Shown here: positions 18,422 to 27,843 of the stretch, piece by piece
Layout: each line of letters begins with the position of its first letter
Numbering within the stretch: the first letter of the stretch is position 1
Assembly (NCBI GenBank): GCA_021371955.1
Contig: JAJFVD010000016.1
Coordinates: forward strand, 1 to 64,000
Source: Bacteroidales bacterium
GTDB lineage: Bacteria; Bacteroidota; Bacteroidia; Bacteroidales; UBA932
Direction: 5' to 3'
DNA: 64,000 bases
Position numbers and translations under genes: made by a program
Notes under the pieces: generated by a model
What the model saw: the letters and a program-made list of their open reading frames with translations, nothing else
Database searches by the model: none
Told to the model about the DNA's origin: nothing

Positions 18422-20739
18422 ATTTCTATATTGAAACGCTCTTTTACTGCCTGCTGAATTTCATGGGCAAGAGCAAGAAGTTCCTCTCCTTTTGCTCCTT
18501 CGTATGCAAGAAGAACCAATGGCTGGTTTTCATGAACCCCAACGTTCCCGAATCTTTTTCCCTTAAACCCGCAGTTGTCTATGAGCCATGCAGCAGGAAT
18601 TTTGCAAAATCCTTTGGCAGCCGGGAATATTTTAAGTGATGGATTGTCTTTCTGAATAGAGAGGGCAAGCTCTTCCTGTATCACCGGATTTTTAAAGAAA
18701 CTCCCCACGTTCCCAACAACTGCAGGGTCGGGCAGTTTTGTGCGGCGGATGTCAATAACAATGTTTCTCACATCCTTTATAGTTGGTTGCTCAATGCTTT
18801 CCAAAGCGCGGGTGAGATCGGCATAGCTGCTGTTGACAACAGGCACTTTGGACAAAGAGAATGTCACAAAAGTTATGGCAACTTTACCTTTAAGTTCATT
18901 TTTGAAAATTGAATCCCTGTATCCGAATTTACATTCGTCTCCTTTGAGGCTCTTTACTGCACCGCCCGCAAGCTCCACAAATTCTACCTTTACAATTGTA
19001 TCTTTTGCTTCGGACCCGTATGCACCTATATTTTGAACCGGAGCCGCGCCAACACAACCCGGAATGAGAGACAGATTTTCAAGCCCGCCCCATCCTCTGT
19101 CCACGGCATAAGCAACAAGGTCATCCCACTCAACGCCTGCTCCCACTCTCAGCAAAACAGTATTTTCATCGTCTCCTGTTATTTTTATCTCCATCATGTC
19201 CGGATGAATGAGCAGGCCGTTGTAGTCGCCTTTAAACAGAATATTTGAGCCTGACCCGGTAACCATTTTGTCAATGGATTTAAAGTCCTCAGTTGAAATA
19301 AGTTCCTGAAGTTCTTCAACCGACGAAGGAGCGGCATACCAGTCGGCGAGAACCCTGAATCCTAAAGTATTAAGCTTCTTTAAATCTTTTTTCCATTCAA
19401 CTTTACAAGTCATATCTTTTATTCTGTTTTTTATAAGTTCGGCACCAATTACATTCTGAGACTCCTTGGCAACATCCTCTTTTATGTATTTGTGGGTGTA
19501 TGCAAACCGGCAGATATAGCGCATTATAACAATGAGAAGAAGTATCGCTATGGCTGCAATTTCCGAAAAAAGCTGTTCACTGATGAGCCCTTGCGCTGCA
19601 AACAGCTCCGGGTCTTCGGTAATGATTCTGTCCAGTTCCTTATTTGGTACCCCGGACATCTTCTTTGCAAAGTCTGTACGCGACCATTTCCCGGTGACAA
19701 CACCATCGTTTATGTAAACCATTCCGCCGTTGGAACGGTTCATGGAAATGAGGGTTTTAATATCAGCATGGAAAATCTCAAACGGAATATTGTATCTGGC
19801 GGCAATGCTGTCAATATCAGCTGCCGAAGACCCAAAAAGAGCATAATTATGCACGCCTTTTGCGGCGAGAGAATTATAAAGGCCGGACATAGCCGAAAAG
19901 TCTTCTTTCGATAATTTTTCCGGATATGGAACCGAATATATGAAAACAATTTTTTGAGAAAGTATCGAGTCGGTAATGTAGTTTCCGTTTCTGTCGGAAA
20001 TCGCAAAATCGATTATACTGCTTTTTAAAGAGGAGTTTACAGGTGTGCTCTTTGAATCAACAAAGGTCCATGTAGAATCGGGGAGGTTGTCCAGTTTGAA
20101 GCTTTCTGTTTTCCCATTTTTGGAGTAATATAAGGTTGTTTCAAATGCAGGTGCCTCCGGATTTTTGAGACTCAGGATCTCCTCCTTGATATCTGTGCCA
20201 ACCCTGTACGGAAGGAAGTCTATTACAGGCAGGTGCCTGTATGAATAGACAGAGATAAAAACAATCATAACTGCATAGACGCCAACGAATCCAAGCTCCC
20301 AGTTTTTGGGCGCAATAGGGATAAAGTTCCCCCTCTCGAAATAGAGGAAAATTGCAATTATGAATAATACTATATTCTTATTGAACGTTTGCCAGTTGGT
20401 GAGTTTGATTACCTCTCCAAAACATCCGCAATCGGTTATCGGGTCAAAAAGCGCAAGGAACAGAGTAAGAATTGTGAAGAATGATATAAAAACTAGCGCA
20501 GATTTGCATGCAAACTTCATCCTCAATCCAAGAAGCAGCGATATACCTATAAGCATCTCAGCACCGGCAAGGAATGCGCCAAATATCATAGGAATAACCG
20601 TTAAGTTTTCTATCCCTACGATTTTGAAATACTCGCTCACAATGAGCCCGCCTCCAACAGGGTCAATGAGCTTTACAAATCCCGCAAACAGGAAGGTAAA
20701 GCCTAATATAAGCCTGGCTAATGCTCTGAATAATTTCAT
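18397..20739 (-). CDS. murB: DoxX/BT_3928-like membrane protein fused to MurB
   Basis: 780 residues in one open frame. Residues 1-about 135 are a four-helix DoxX/MauE-like membrane domain with a CGC pair (C104, C106, in DPITDCGCFGEV). Residues about 175-380 are a soluble domain like that of BT_3928-type proteins, followed by a membrane helix near 385-405 and a basic tail. From Met 443 (ATG at 19413) the sequence is a full-length type I MurB of 338 residues: FAD-binding VTGSGSNILF, PGCVGAAPVQNIGAYG and the active-site region NVGSFFKNPV. MurB reduces UDP-GlcNAc-enolpyruvate with NADPH to make UDP-MurNAc. The basic residues after the last helix predict MurB on the cytoplasmic side. Internal start at 19413, or a lost stop codon, are alternatives to a true fusion. 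The start overlaps the tmk stop by four bases (ATGA). Confidence 0.85.
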   Translation of the reverse strand: MKLFRALARLILGFTFLFAGFVKLIDPVGGGLIVSEYFKIVGIENLTVIPMIFGAFLAGAEMLIGISLLLGLRMKFACKSALVFISFFTILTLFLALFDPITDCGCFGEVIKLTNWQTFNKNIVLFIIAIFLYFERGNFIPIAPKNWELGFVGVYAVMIVFISVYSYRHLPVIDFLPYRVGTDIKEEILSLKNPEAPAFETTLYYSKNGKTESFKLDNLPDSTWTFVDSKSTPVNSSLKSSIIDFAISDRNGNYITDSILSQKIVFIYSVPYPEKLSKEDFSAMSGLYNSLAAKGVHNYALFGSSAADIDSIAARYNIPFEIFHADIKTLISMNRSNGGMVYINDGVVTGKWSRTDFAKKMSGVPNKELDRIITEDPELFAAQGLISEQLFSEIAAIAILLLIVIMRYICRFAYTHKYIKEDVAKESQNVIGAELIKNRIKDMTCKVEWKKDLKKLNTLGFRVLADWYAAPSSVEELQELISTEDFKSIDKMVTGSGSNILFKGDYNGLLIHPDMMEIKITGDDENTVLLRVGAGVEWDDLVAYAVDRGWGGLENLSLIPGCVGAAPVQNIGAYGSEAKDTIVKVEFVELAGGAVKSLKGDECKFGYRDSIFKNELKGKVAITFVTFSLSKVPVVNSSYADLTRALESIEQPTIKDVRNIVIDIRRTKLPDPAVVGNVGSFFKNPVIQEELALSIQKDNPSLKIFPAAKGFCKIPAAWLIDNCGFKGKRFGNVGVHENQPLVLLAYEGAKGEELLALAHEIQQAVKERFNIEIEPEVNIV

Positions 20740-21407
20740 ATCTCAATATGAGTTTTTATAAGGTTGAATATATCGGAAGCCGGCAGCATATTTCCGTTGC
20801 TGTCCGAACACTCTATGCGTACAAACCCCGGGTCGCGTTTGCATTCCTTAAGATAACGCTCACGAACCTTAGACTGGAAGTCGATGCTTGCCTCGTGAAT
20901 ATCTTTTTTCCCTTTCAGGTATTCTCTGTCGTCACCTGCCCTGCTTTCGCTCAGTTTTTTATCTACAAAGTTGAGCGGAACATCCAGAAACAAGTTCAAA
21001 TCCGGCTTTGGAATTGCAAATTTTGTGTATTCGGTGTCGAATATCCAGTCTCTTAAATTTTCTGCTTCCCCACTGTCTTTCACTTTTGCGCACTGGAAAG
21101 CAATGTTTGAATAAAGGTATCTGTCAAGAATTACACAATATCCCTCTTTAAGCCATTCCCTTATCATATCCGCAGCGTCCTTCCTGTCGCCGGCAAAGAG
21201 AAGAGCAATTAAATATGGGTGAACCTGATCTATGCTTCCAAGGTCTCCTCTTAAAAAACGGGCTATCAAATCACCATAAACCGGCGAGTCAAAACGCGGA
21301 AAATGAAGATATTTAACGACCACTCCCCTGTCTTCAAAGTATTTTTGCAATAGATTGATTTGCGTAGATTTACCTGCTCCGTCCAAACCTTCTAACACTA
21401 TCAACAT
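20736..21407 (-). CDS. tmk: Thymidylate kinase
   Basis: 223 residues, a little longer than the usual 205-215. Phosphorylates dTMP to dTDP with ATP. The P-loop EGLDGAGKST is at residues 6-15, the DR-Y motif is in VILDRYLYSN, and a lid region follows (KLSESRAGDDREYL). The substrate-binding arginines are in HFPRFDSPVYG and LFAGDRKDAA. Its stop overlaps the start of the next gene by four bases, so the two are co-transcribed. Confidence 0.93.
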   Translation of the reverse strand: MLIVLEGLDGAGKSTQINLLQKYFEDRGVVVKYLHFPRFDSPVYGDLIARFLRGDLGSIDQVHPYLIALLFAGDRKDAADMIREWLKEGYCVILDRYLYSNIAFQCAKVKDSGEAENLRDWIFDTEYTKFAIPKPDLNLFLDVPLNFVDKKLSESRAGDDREYLKGKKDIHEASIDFQSKVRERYLKECKRDPGFVRIECSDSNGNMLPASDIFNLIKTHIEI

Positions 21408-21459
21408 AATAAAAAGCTATATTTGTGTAATGAACAAAGTTAGGTAATTAATAGAATAT

Positions 21460-22299
21460 ATGATAACTATTGAGCAAATAGAGAGCCCGAAAATAATGGG
21501 AATAATAAATCTCACCCCCGATTCATTTTATGAAAAAAGCAGATGTACAACCGATGAGCAATTTTGCCGCAGGTATGAACAAATGCTCGCCGATGGGGTA
21601 GATATTATTGACATTGGCGCATGCTCAACCCGCCCTGGTTCCAAACCGGTTTCTCCGGAGGAGGAGTGGGAACTGCTTAAGCCGGCACTCAAACGGGTTC
21701 TGCGTGACTACCCGGCATCGGAAATATCAATAGATACCTTTCGCTCTTCCATAGTGGAACTTGCATTTGATTTTGTAGGAGACTTCATTGTCAACGACAT
21801 ATCTGCAGGCGAAGACGACCCCGGTATGCTGCCAATGGTTGCCAAGCTTGAACTTCCATACATTGCAATGCACAAGAGGGGAACGCCGGAGACAATGCAG
21901 ACTCTTTGCCAGTATGATAATGTTACCGAAGATGTTAGAAGTTATTTTCTTGATTTTGTAAAAAGGGCAAACGACCTTGGAATTAACCAGCTGATACTGG
22001 ACCCGGGATTTGGTTTTGCCAAGACGGTAGAGCAAAATTATGAGCTTTTCTGCGGCCTCGACAGAATGAAAATTGAAACAGGAAAAACCCGTAAATACTA
22101 TCCGGTTCTGGTTGGCATTTCACGGAAAAGTATGATATACCGCTATCTCGGATCGACCCCCGACGAAGTGCTGCATGCCAATTCGGCCCTTCACCTGCAA
22201 GCCCTGCTTAAAGGTGCGGACATACTAAGGGTTCACGATGTGAAAGAGGCTGTTGAAGTTTTAAAACTATATGAAATAATTACTAAATTTGACGTTTAA
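21460..22299 (+). CDS. folP: Dihydropteroate synthase
   Basis: 279 residues, normal length. Joins p-aminobenzoate with hydroxymethyl-dihydropterin pyrophosphate in folate synthesis; the sulfonamide target. Signatures: MGIINLTPDSF (about residues 14-24), DIGACSTRPGSKPV, IVNDISAGEDD, LDPGFGFAKT and GISRKSMIYRYLG. TATATTTG at 21418-21425 is a likely -7 box 35 bases upstream; no matching -33 box. purB begins 14 bases after the stop. Confidence 0.95.
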   Translation: MITIEQIESPKIMGIINLTPDSFYEKSRCTTDEQFCRRYEQMLADGVDIIDIGACSTRPGSKPVSPEEEWELLKPALKRVLRDYPASEISIDTFRSSIVELAFDFVGDFIVNDISAGEDDPGMLPMVAKLELPYIAMHKRGTPETMQTLCQYDNVTEDVRSYFLDFVKRANDLGINQLILDPGFGFAKTVEQNYELFCGLDRMKIETGKTRKYYPVLVGISRKSMIYRYLGSTPDEVLHANSALHLQALLKGADILRVHDVKEAVEVLKLYEIITKFDV

Positions 22300-22313
22300 A
22301 CCACAGCACAAAT

Positions 22314-23657
22314 ATGCAAAATCAAGCTCTCAAAGCCATATCTCCAATTGACGGAAGATATGCCGGCCAAGTTGTTGAATTATCGGATTACTTTTCGGAA
22401 TACGCTCTTATTAAATACAGAATATATGTTGAGGTAGAGTACTTCGCAGCACTTTGCTCAATTCCCCTGCCACAGCTAAAAGGCGTTACCGCTAATCAGA
22501 TTGAACAATTAAGAGATATCTACAGGAACTTCACCATTGAAAATGCTGTTGAGATAAAGAATATCGAGAAGACAACAAACCACGACGTTAAGGCGGTGGA
22601 GTATTTTATAAAGGGAAAACTCGAGAAGATTGGTCTCTTAAATTACGGAGAATTTATTCATTTCGGACTCACATCCCAGGATATAAACAACACTTCTGTC
22701 CCGCTTTCGCTTATGGAAGGGATAAGGGAAGTCTATCTGCCCAAACTTGAGAGCGTATTAGACATTCTCATTCATCTTGCAAAAGAGTGGGAAGAGATTC
22801 CGATGCTTGCAAAAACTCACGGACAGCCTGCATCTCCCACAAGAGTCGGGAAAGAGATTAATGTATTTGTTGTCCGCATAAAAGAACAACTTTCCATGCT
22901 GGAAAGAGTTCCATTTGCTGCCAAGTTTGGTGGAGCAACAGGCAACTTCAATGCCCATGCGGCAGCATTTCCTGCAATAGACTGGAACATGTTTGCAATC
23001 TCATTTGTAGAGGGAACACTTGGGCTCAAACGCTCATACCCCACTACCCAAATTGAACATTACGACTATCTTGCCGCGCTGTTCGACAATCTTAAACGGA
23101 TTAACACGATCCTGATTGACCTGAGCCGCGATGTGTGGAGTTACATATCAATGGAATATTTCCGCCAGCGGATAAAAGAGGGAGAAGTTGGATCTTCGGC
23201 AATGCCTCATAAAGTGAATCCAATTGACTTTGAAAATGCAGAAGGCAACCTTGGAGTAGCGAATGCAATATTTGAGCACCTGGCTGCAAAACTGCCAATC
23301 TCCCGCCTGCAGAGGGACCTCACCGATTCTACAGTTCTTCGCAATGTAGGCGTGCCAATTGCACATACAATAATTTCACTCAAATCTCTTGAAAAAGGAC
23401 TTGGAAAACTGATACTCAACAAGGCTGCAATTGATGCCGACCTTGATTCAAACTGGGCTGTTGTTTCAGAAGGAATTCAGACAATTCTCCGTCGCGAAAA
23501 CTACCCGAAACCATACGAGGCACTTAAGGCTCTTACCCGTACAAACAAGCCCATAGACAAAGAGGCAATTCAGAATTTCATTGACAATCTTGATATTTCC
23601 GAATCTGTCCGTAAAGAACTTAAAGCCCTCACACCATTCACATATACCGGAATTTAG
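22314..23657 (+). CDS. purB: Adenylosuccinate lyase
   Basis: 447 residues. Cleaves SAICAR and adenylosuccinate, two steps of purine synthesis. Fumarase/aspartase-superfamily signatures: HFGLTSQDINNTSVPLSL, the catalytic-histidine segment AKTHGQPASPTRVGKE, and the signature loop GSSAMPHKVNPIDFENAEGN. The N-terminal SPIDGRYAGQV is typical of the E. coli-like branch. Same strand as folP with a 14-base gap. Confidence 0.96.
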   Translation: MQNQALKAISPIDGRYAGQVVELSDYFSEYALIKYRIYVEVEYFAALCSIPLPQLKGVTANQIEQLRDIYRNFTIENAVEIKNIEKTTNHDVKAVEYFIKGKLEKIGLLNYGEFIHFGLTSQDINNTSVPLSLMEGIREVYLPKLESVLDILIHLAKEWEEIPMLAKTHGQPASPTRVGKEINVFVVRIKEQLSMLERVPFAAKFGGATGNFNAHAAAFPAIDWNMFAISFVEGTLGLKRSYPTTQIEHYDYLAALFDNLKRINTILIDLSRDVWSYISMEYFRQRIKEGEVGSSAMPHKVNPIDFENAEGNLGVANAIFEHLAAKLPISRLQRDLTDSTVLRNVGVPIAHTIISLKSLEKGLGKLILNKAAIDADLDSNWAVVSEGIQTILRRENYPKPYEALKALTRTNKPIDKEAIQNFIDNLDISESVRKELKALTPFTYTGI

Positions 23658-23671
23658 CTTAATCTTAAATT

Positions 23672-24964
23672 ATGAAAAAGATATTTTTTGCGCTGGTTGC
23701 GCTCCTGGTAACTGCTTCGTTTTCAACAAAAGCAGAAGGACAAAATGTAAACTACGACACCTACTTCACAAAAGACAGGCTCAGGATTGATTTGGTTTTT
23801 GCCGGAGATGCACGTGAGCAGAACATATTTCTTGATGCTTTGCAAAAAGAGGGAGAGTGGAGCGGTTCAAAAACAAACCTGAACGACAACTTCAACTACG
23901 GAGAGTATCGTTACGAGGTTTACACAAAAACCGGCGAGAAAATCTTTTCACAAGGCTTCAGCACCCTGTTTCAGGAGTGGAGAACCACTGCAGAATCCAA
24001 AACAACTCCAAGAGCATTCACAGGGTCATACAGAATTCCGTTTCCCAAAGAACCGGTTACAGTAAAGTTCTTTGAAAGGGAAAAATCCAACGGAAAATTT
24101 GAATTGCTTTACAGCCTCAACATAGACCCGGCCGACAAAATGATTAGCCACGAAAAGGAAAACAACTTTAAGGTTACCTCTATACTTAACAGCGGCGACC
24201 CGGCTAAAAAGGTTGATATTTTATTTATTGCCGAAGGCTATACAGCCGCAGAGATGGCTAAGTTTCGCACCGATGCCGCAAAGTTTGCGGGTTACCTTTT
24301 TAACATCGAACCATATAAATCCAGAAAATCCGACTTTAATATATGGGCGGTGGAATCTGTTTCTCAGGAGTCCGGCCCGGATATTCCTCATCAGGATATC
24401 TGGAAAAACAGTGTTGCCTCTTCGAATTTCTTCACATTCCGCATAGACAGGTATCTTACTGCTCCCGACCACAAAAAAGTGTCCCAGATTGCAGCAAATT
24501 CGCCATGCGACGCAATGTATGTGATTGTAAATACAAATAAATACGGCGGAGGCGGAGTGTACAACTTCTACGGTTTGAGCATGTCCGACCACCCTACCGA
24601 AGCTGCAGTATTTGTACACGAATTTGGCCATAGCTTTGCCGGCCTTGGCGACGAATACTATACATCGGATGTTGCATACGAAGACTTTTACAATCTCAAG
24701 GTTGAGCCATGGGAACCAAACCTTACCACTCTTGTGAATTTCGAGAAGAAATGGAGCAATATGATAGACAGCAATACTCCGCGCCCAACTCCAAACACTC
24801 CGGAGTATAAAAACAAAACTGGCGTTTTTGAAGGTGGCGGATATATGGCAAAAGGGATTTTCCGTCCATGCATCGATTGCAGGATGAAGACAAATAATGC
24901 AGAAGGCTTTTGCCCCGTTTGCACCAAGGCAATAAACGACATGATTGATTTCTACACAAAATAA
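23672..24964 (+). CDS. Secreted M64-family metallopeptidase
   Basis: 430 residues with a signal peptide (KKIFFALVALLVTASFSTKA). An N-terminal beta-type domain (about 25-150) is followed by the peptidase domain. The zinc-binding motif is HEFGHSFAGLGDEYY at about residues 316-330, the HExxHxxGxxDE form of the M64 (IgA peptidase type) family. A cysteine-rich end (FRPCIDCRMKTN, FCPVCTKAI) also fits the family. Members in Bacteroidales are secreted or periplasmic; the substrate is not known, and IgA cleavage should not be assumed. Gap of 14 bases from purB; its stop overlaps the next start by one base. Confidence 0.9.
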   Translation: MKKIFFALVALLVTASFSTKAEGQNVNYDTYFTKDRLRIDLVFAGDAREQNIFLDALQKEGEWSGSKTNLNDNFNYGEYRYEVYTKTGEKIFSQGFSTLFQEWRTTAESKTTPRAFTGSYRIPFPKEPVTVKFFEREKSNGKFELLYSLNIDPADKMISHEKENNFKVTSILNSGDPAKKVDILFIAEGYTAAEMAKFRTDAAKFAGYLFNIEPYKSRKSDFNIWAVESVSQESGPDIPHQDIWKNSVASSNFFTFRIDRYLTAPDHKKVSQIAANSPCDAMYVIVNTNKYGGGGVYNFYGLSMSDHPTEAAVFVHEFGHSFAGLGDEYYTSDVAYEDFYNLKVEPWEPNLTTLVNFEKKWSNMIDSNTPRPTPNTPEYKNKTGVFEGGGYMAKGIFRPCIDCRMKTNNAEGFCPVCTKAINDMIDFYTK

Positions 24965-25653
24965 TGCTGAAAAAGAATTACCGTTACATATTGTTCGACC
25001 TTGACAGGACCCTTTGGGACTTTGACGCTAATGCGGAGAACAACATCAACTCTCTTTTGGACGAATACAATATTCCAGTAAAGGACAAACATGAATTTTA
25101 CCGGAAATACAACGAAATAAACCATCTTTTATGGACTGCATACGAAAAGGGCGATTTGAGTAAGGAGATGCTCAGATGGGAGCGGTTTTACCGGACTTTT
25201 CTTGAGTATGGGATTGACGATAAGGGGCTTGCAGAGAGATTTGGCGAAGACTATCTTGGCAATATGCCAAACCAGACAATATTAATGCCCCACGCAGCAG
25301 AAGTTCTCATAAAACTAAAAGAGCGCGGATGCAGGATGGCTGTAATTACAAACGGGTTCCGTGAGGTTCAGCACAGAAAACTGGAAAATTCCGGTATTGA
25401 CAAATACTTCGATGCGGTAATGATTTCAGAGGAACAGGGAGTGCACAAGCCAAGTCCAATTATCTTCAAGAGGGCACTAAAGGCAATCGGAGGAACAAAA
25501 AATGAAGCTCTTATGGTTGGAGACGATTTTGCAAATGATATTGAAGGGGCAATGATTTTTGGAATAGACCAGTTTTTCTACAACTATAATTCAATTCCCT
25601 GTAACGGGGGCCCCACGTATGACTCTTCCGACCTTCGGGACCTGGTGCGTTAA
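24964..25653 (+). CDS. HAD-family phosphatase, YjjG-like (noncanonical pyrimidine nucleotidase)
   Basis: 229 residues. HAD motif I is FDLDRT with nucleophile D12 and acid/base D14; motif II is VITNGF; motif III Lys is in EQGVHKPSPIIFKRAL; motif IV is GDDFANDIEGA. A helical cap lies between motifs I and II. The overall pattern and length match YjjG/YfnB, which removes phosphate from noncanonical pyrimidine nucleotides, but related HAD enzymes look similar. Starts on the last base of the M64 stop (TAATG). Confidence 0.82.
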   Translation: MLKKNYRYILFDLDRTLWDFDANAENNINSLLDEYNIPVKDKHEFYRKYNEINHLLWTAYEKGDLSKEMLRWERFYRTFLEYGIDDKGLAERFGEDYLGNMPNQTILMPHAAEVLIKLKERGCRMAVITNGFREVQHRKLENSGIDKYFDAVMISEEQGVHKPSPIIFKRALKAIGGTKNEALMVGDDFANDIEGAMIFGIDQFFYNYNSIPCNGGPTYDSSDLRDLVR

Positions 25654-25656
25654 AGA

Positions 25657-25971
25657 CTATTTTTTCTCCTTTTTCTTTACAATGTAGAGATCTTCGTCCT
25701 CTTCGTGGAAATAGAATTGCTCTCTGGCAAACTTTTCAAGACTGTCTTTGTTTGAACTAAGCTCCTGAAGCTTTTCCTCTGCCGATTTTATCTCCTGCTT
25801 ATAATATGCTTTCTCCTTTTCCTGACGATTAATGTTTGACCGGATGCTCGACCATTCAATAATACTGTTGCTGTCGAAGAAAATGACCCATGCAAAAAAA
25901 GCAACTGTAACAAGAAGATACTTGTTCTTTATAATCCTGAATAACCCGGACTCTTTAAATCGCTGCCACAT
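25657..25971 (-). CDS. FtsB/DivIC-like septum formation protein
   Basis: 104 residues: a short cytoplasmic N-terminus, one membrane helix at about residues 18-36 (YLLVTVAFFAWVIFFD), then a coiled coil (INRQEKEKAYYKQEIKSAEE...) and the family-typical end FAREQFYFHEEDEDLYIVK. This is the FtsB/DivIC architecture, a bitopic protein of the divisome FtsQBL subcomplex. It converges with the HAD gene, leaving only three bases, and diverges from the nucleotidyltransferase. Mirror-image -7 boxes (TATTTTTG) occur at 26004-26011 on the minus strand and 26027-26034 on the plus strand. Confidence 0.85.
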   Translation of the reverse strand: MWQRFKESGLFRIIKNKYLLVTVAFFAWVIFFDSNSIIEWSSIRSNINRQEKEKAYYKQEIKSAEEKLQELSSNKDSLEKFAREQFYFHEEDEDLYIVKKKEKK

Positions 25972-26060
25972 TACTTTTTGAAGGGGTTAATTATTAATTT
26001 CTACAAAAATAGAAATAATAATTTACTATTTTTGTGAAAACTCGATTCAAATAAAAATTT

Positions 26061-26981
26061 ATGATAAAACCAACACTTTTAATACTTGCAGCCGGGATGG
26101 GCAGCAGATATGGAGGGCTTAAACAGCTGGACGGAGTAGGGCCCAATGGCGAAACAATAATGGATTATTCGGTTTATGATGCCATTCGTGCAGGGTTTGG
26201 AGAGGTTGTCTTTGTAGTAAGGAAACATTTCAGACACGATTTTGAAGAACGTATACGCAGCCGTTACGGAAATGCCATAGCTTTCAACTTTGTAGAGCAG
26301 GAACTTGAATCTATTCCTGTTGGTTTTACCCTGAATCCGGAAAGGACAAAACCCTGGGGAACCGGTCACGCAGTAATGATGGCTGCTCACGCAATAAACA
26401 CACCTTTTGCCGTTATAAATGCCGATGACTACTATGGCCAGAAATCATTTGAAGTTCTTGGCAATTTTCTGAAAGGGGTTGCCGGGTCAAACGGAAAATA
26501 CTGCATGGTAGGGTTTGAAACATACAACACCTTGTCCGAGTCCGGAGTTGTTTCAAGAGGTATCTGCACAGTAGACAACAATAACCTGCTGACCACCGTG
26601 GAAGAGCACCACAATATTTTGCTGTCAAAAGAGAATGGAGAGGAGGCAATCTATGGCGATAATTCATCCGGCAACAGGGTAAAAATCGAGAAATTTGCTC
26701 CGGTTTCGATGAATATGTGGGGTTTCACACCGGACTTCTTTTCTGAAAGCGATAAATTGTTTATCGAATTTTTAAACAAAAACATTTCCGATTTGAAATC
26801 GGAATTTTATATCCCTTATGTTGTAAATAAACTCATTACCCAGGGTATGGCCAGTGTAAAAGTACTGCCTACTCCCGATAAGTGGTTTGGGGTTACATTT
26901 AAGGAAGACAGAGATACAGTCGTAGAGAGCATCGCAAAACTTGTTGATGCCGGCACATACCCTACTCCGTTGTTCGGGTAA
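26061..26981 (+). CDS. Sugar-phosphate nucleotidyltransferase-like protein
   Basis: 306 residues. The N-terminal signature LILAAGMGSRYGGLKQLDG is the NTP-binding loop of the nucleotidyltransferase GT-A fold, followed by VGPNGETIMDYSVYDAIRAG and the metal-binding Asp pair in VINADDYYG. It resembles glucose-1-phosphate thymidylyl/uridylyl transferases in these motifs but belongs to a separate family with no proven sugar. It may form NDP-sugars for surface glycans, in keeping with manA nearby. The CPBP gene follows after 10 bases. Confidence 0.8.
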   Translation: MIKPTLLILAAGMGSRYGGLKQLDGVGPNGETIMDYSVYDAIRAGFGEVVFVVRKHFRHDFEERIRSRYGNAIAFNFVEQELESIPVGFTLNPERTKPWGTGHAVMMAAHAINTPFAVINADDYYGQKSFEVLGNFLKGVAGSNGKYCMVGFETYNTLSESGVVSRGICTVDNNNLLTTVEEHHNILLSKENGEEAIYGDNSSGNRVKIEKFAPVSMNMWGFTPDFFSESDKLFIEFLNKNISDLKSEFYIPYVVNKLITQGMASVKVLPTPDKWFGVTFKEDRDTVVESIAKLVDAGTYPTPLFG

Positions 26982-26991
26982 AAATTCTTTT

Positions 26992-27843
26992 ATGATAAAA
27001 AAATTAGATTCCTACCTGCCCGACCTGAGCCAGAGTTTAATAATTATGGGGCTGATGATTCTTGTGGGCTCTGTGGTTTCTGTATTAGCTACAGTTGCCA
27101 TAAGTTTTATCTTTCCGTCATTTGAACCATACTCCCAGCTTTTGATATATCCGCTGCTGTTTTTGCCTCCTGCTATATACATATACAGTAAAATTGTCAA
27201 TCAAAACGACATGGCCTATGTTTTAGGGGCAAACGAAAAACCGGTAGTTCCCCTTAACAATCCGCGTTTCGGCAGGCTGGGCGGTTTACTGAGCTTTATC
27301 ATTATTTTCTTCCTGATTTTTGCATTTAACATCGTTACGGAACCGCTCTCTTCATGGATGGGTGTCCCGGAATTCATCAAGGATGTCATGCAAAACATGA
27401 AGGATAATCCTTTGACCGCTTTTATTTCGGTGGCAGTATTTGCTCCTCTGTTCGAAGAGGTACTTTGCAGGGGGATTATTTTAAGAGGATTGCTGCACTA
27501 CTACAGCCCGTGGAAGGCAATTTTATGGTCAGCTGCCATGTTTGCGGTAATGCACCTTAACCCATGGCAGGCAATTCCCGCTTTTTTAATTGGAGGTTTA
27601 ATGGGGTGGATTTACTACAAAACCCGCTCTCTATGGGCAACTATCTTTATTCACTTTCTAAATAACAGTTTCTCCTTTGCAATAACCGTACTTTTTCCCG
27701 AGTTGCCCGATGATGCAACCTTCTCTTCGATAATTCCGGGAAATTACTATTTCATAACATATATAATAGCACTGCTTTTCACTGTTGGTGCCATTTACTT
27801 AATGAATCAAAAATATGACAAGCCTATATCCAATAAAATTTAA
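26992..27843 (+). CDS. CPBP-family intramembrane metalloprotease
   Basis: 283 residues from ATG at 26992. An earlier in-frame ATG at 26941 would sit inside the previous gene and adds no family sequence. Several membrane helices are visible (residues 15-40, 48-66, 98-117, 145-153, 175-190 and two more). The CAAX-protease/bacteriocin-processing (CPBP, Rce1-like) motifs are EEVLCR (E155, E156, R160), MHLNPWQ with H188, and IHFLNNSF. The role is unknown; relatives process prenylated proteins in eukaryotes or confer bacteriocin immunity in Gram-positives. The 3' end overlaps manA by 29 bases. Confidence 0.88.
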   Translation: MIKKLDSYLPDLSQSLIIMGLMILVGSVVSVLATVAISFIFPSFEPYSQLLIYPLLFLPPAIYIYSKIVNQNDMAYVLGANEKPVVPLNNPRFGRLGGLLSFIIIFFLIFAFNIVTEPLSSWMGVPEFIKDVMQNMKDNPLTAFISVAVFAPLFEEVLCRGIILRGLLHYYSPWKAILWSAAMFAVMHLNPWQAIPAFLIGGLMGWIYYKTRSLWATIFIHFLNNSFSFAITVLFPELPDDATFSSIIPGNYYFITYIIALLFTVGAIYLMNQKYDKPISNKI

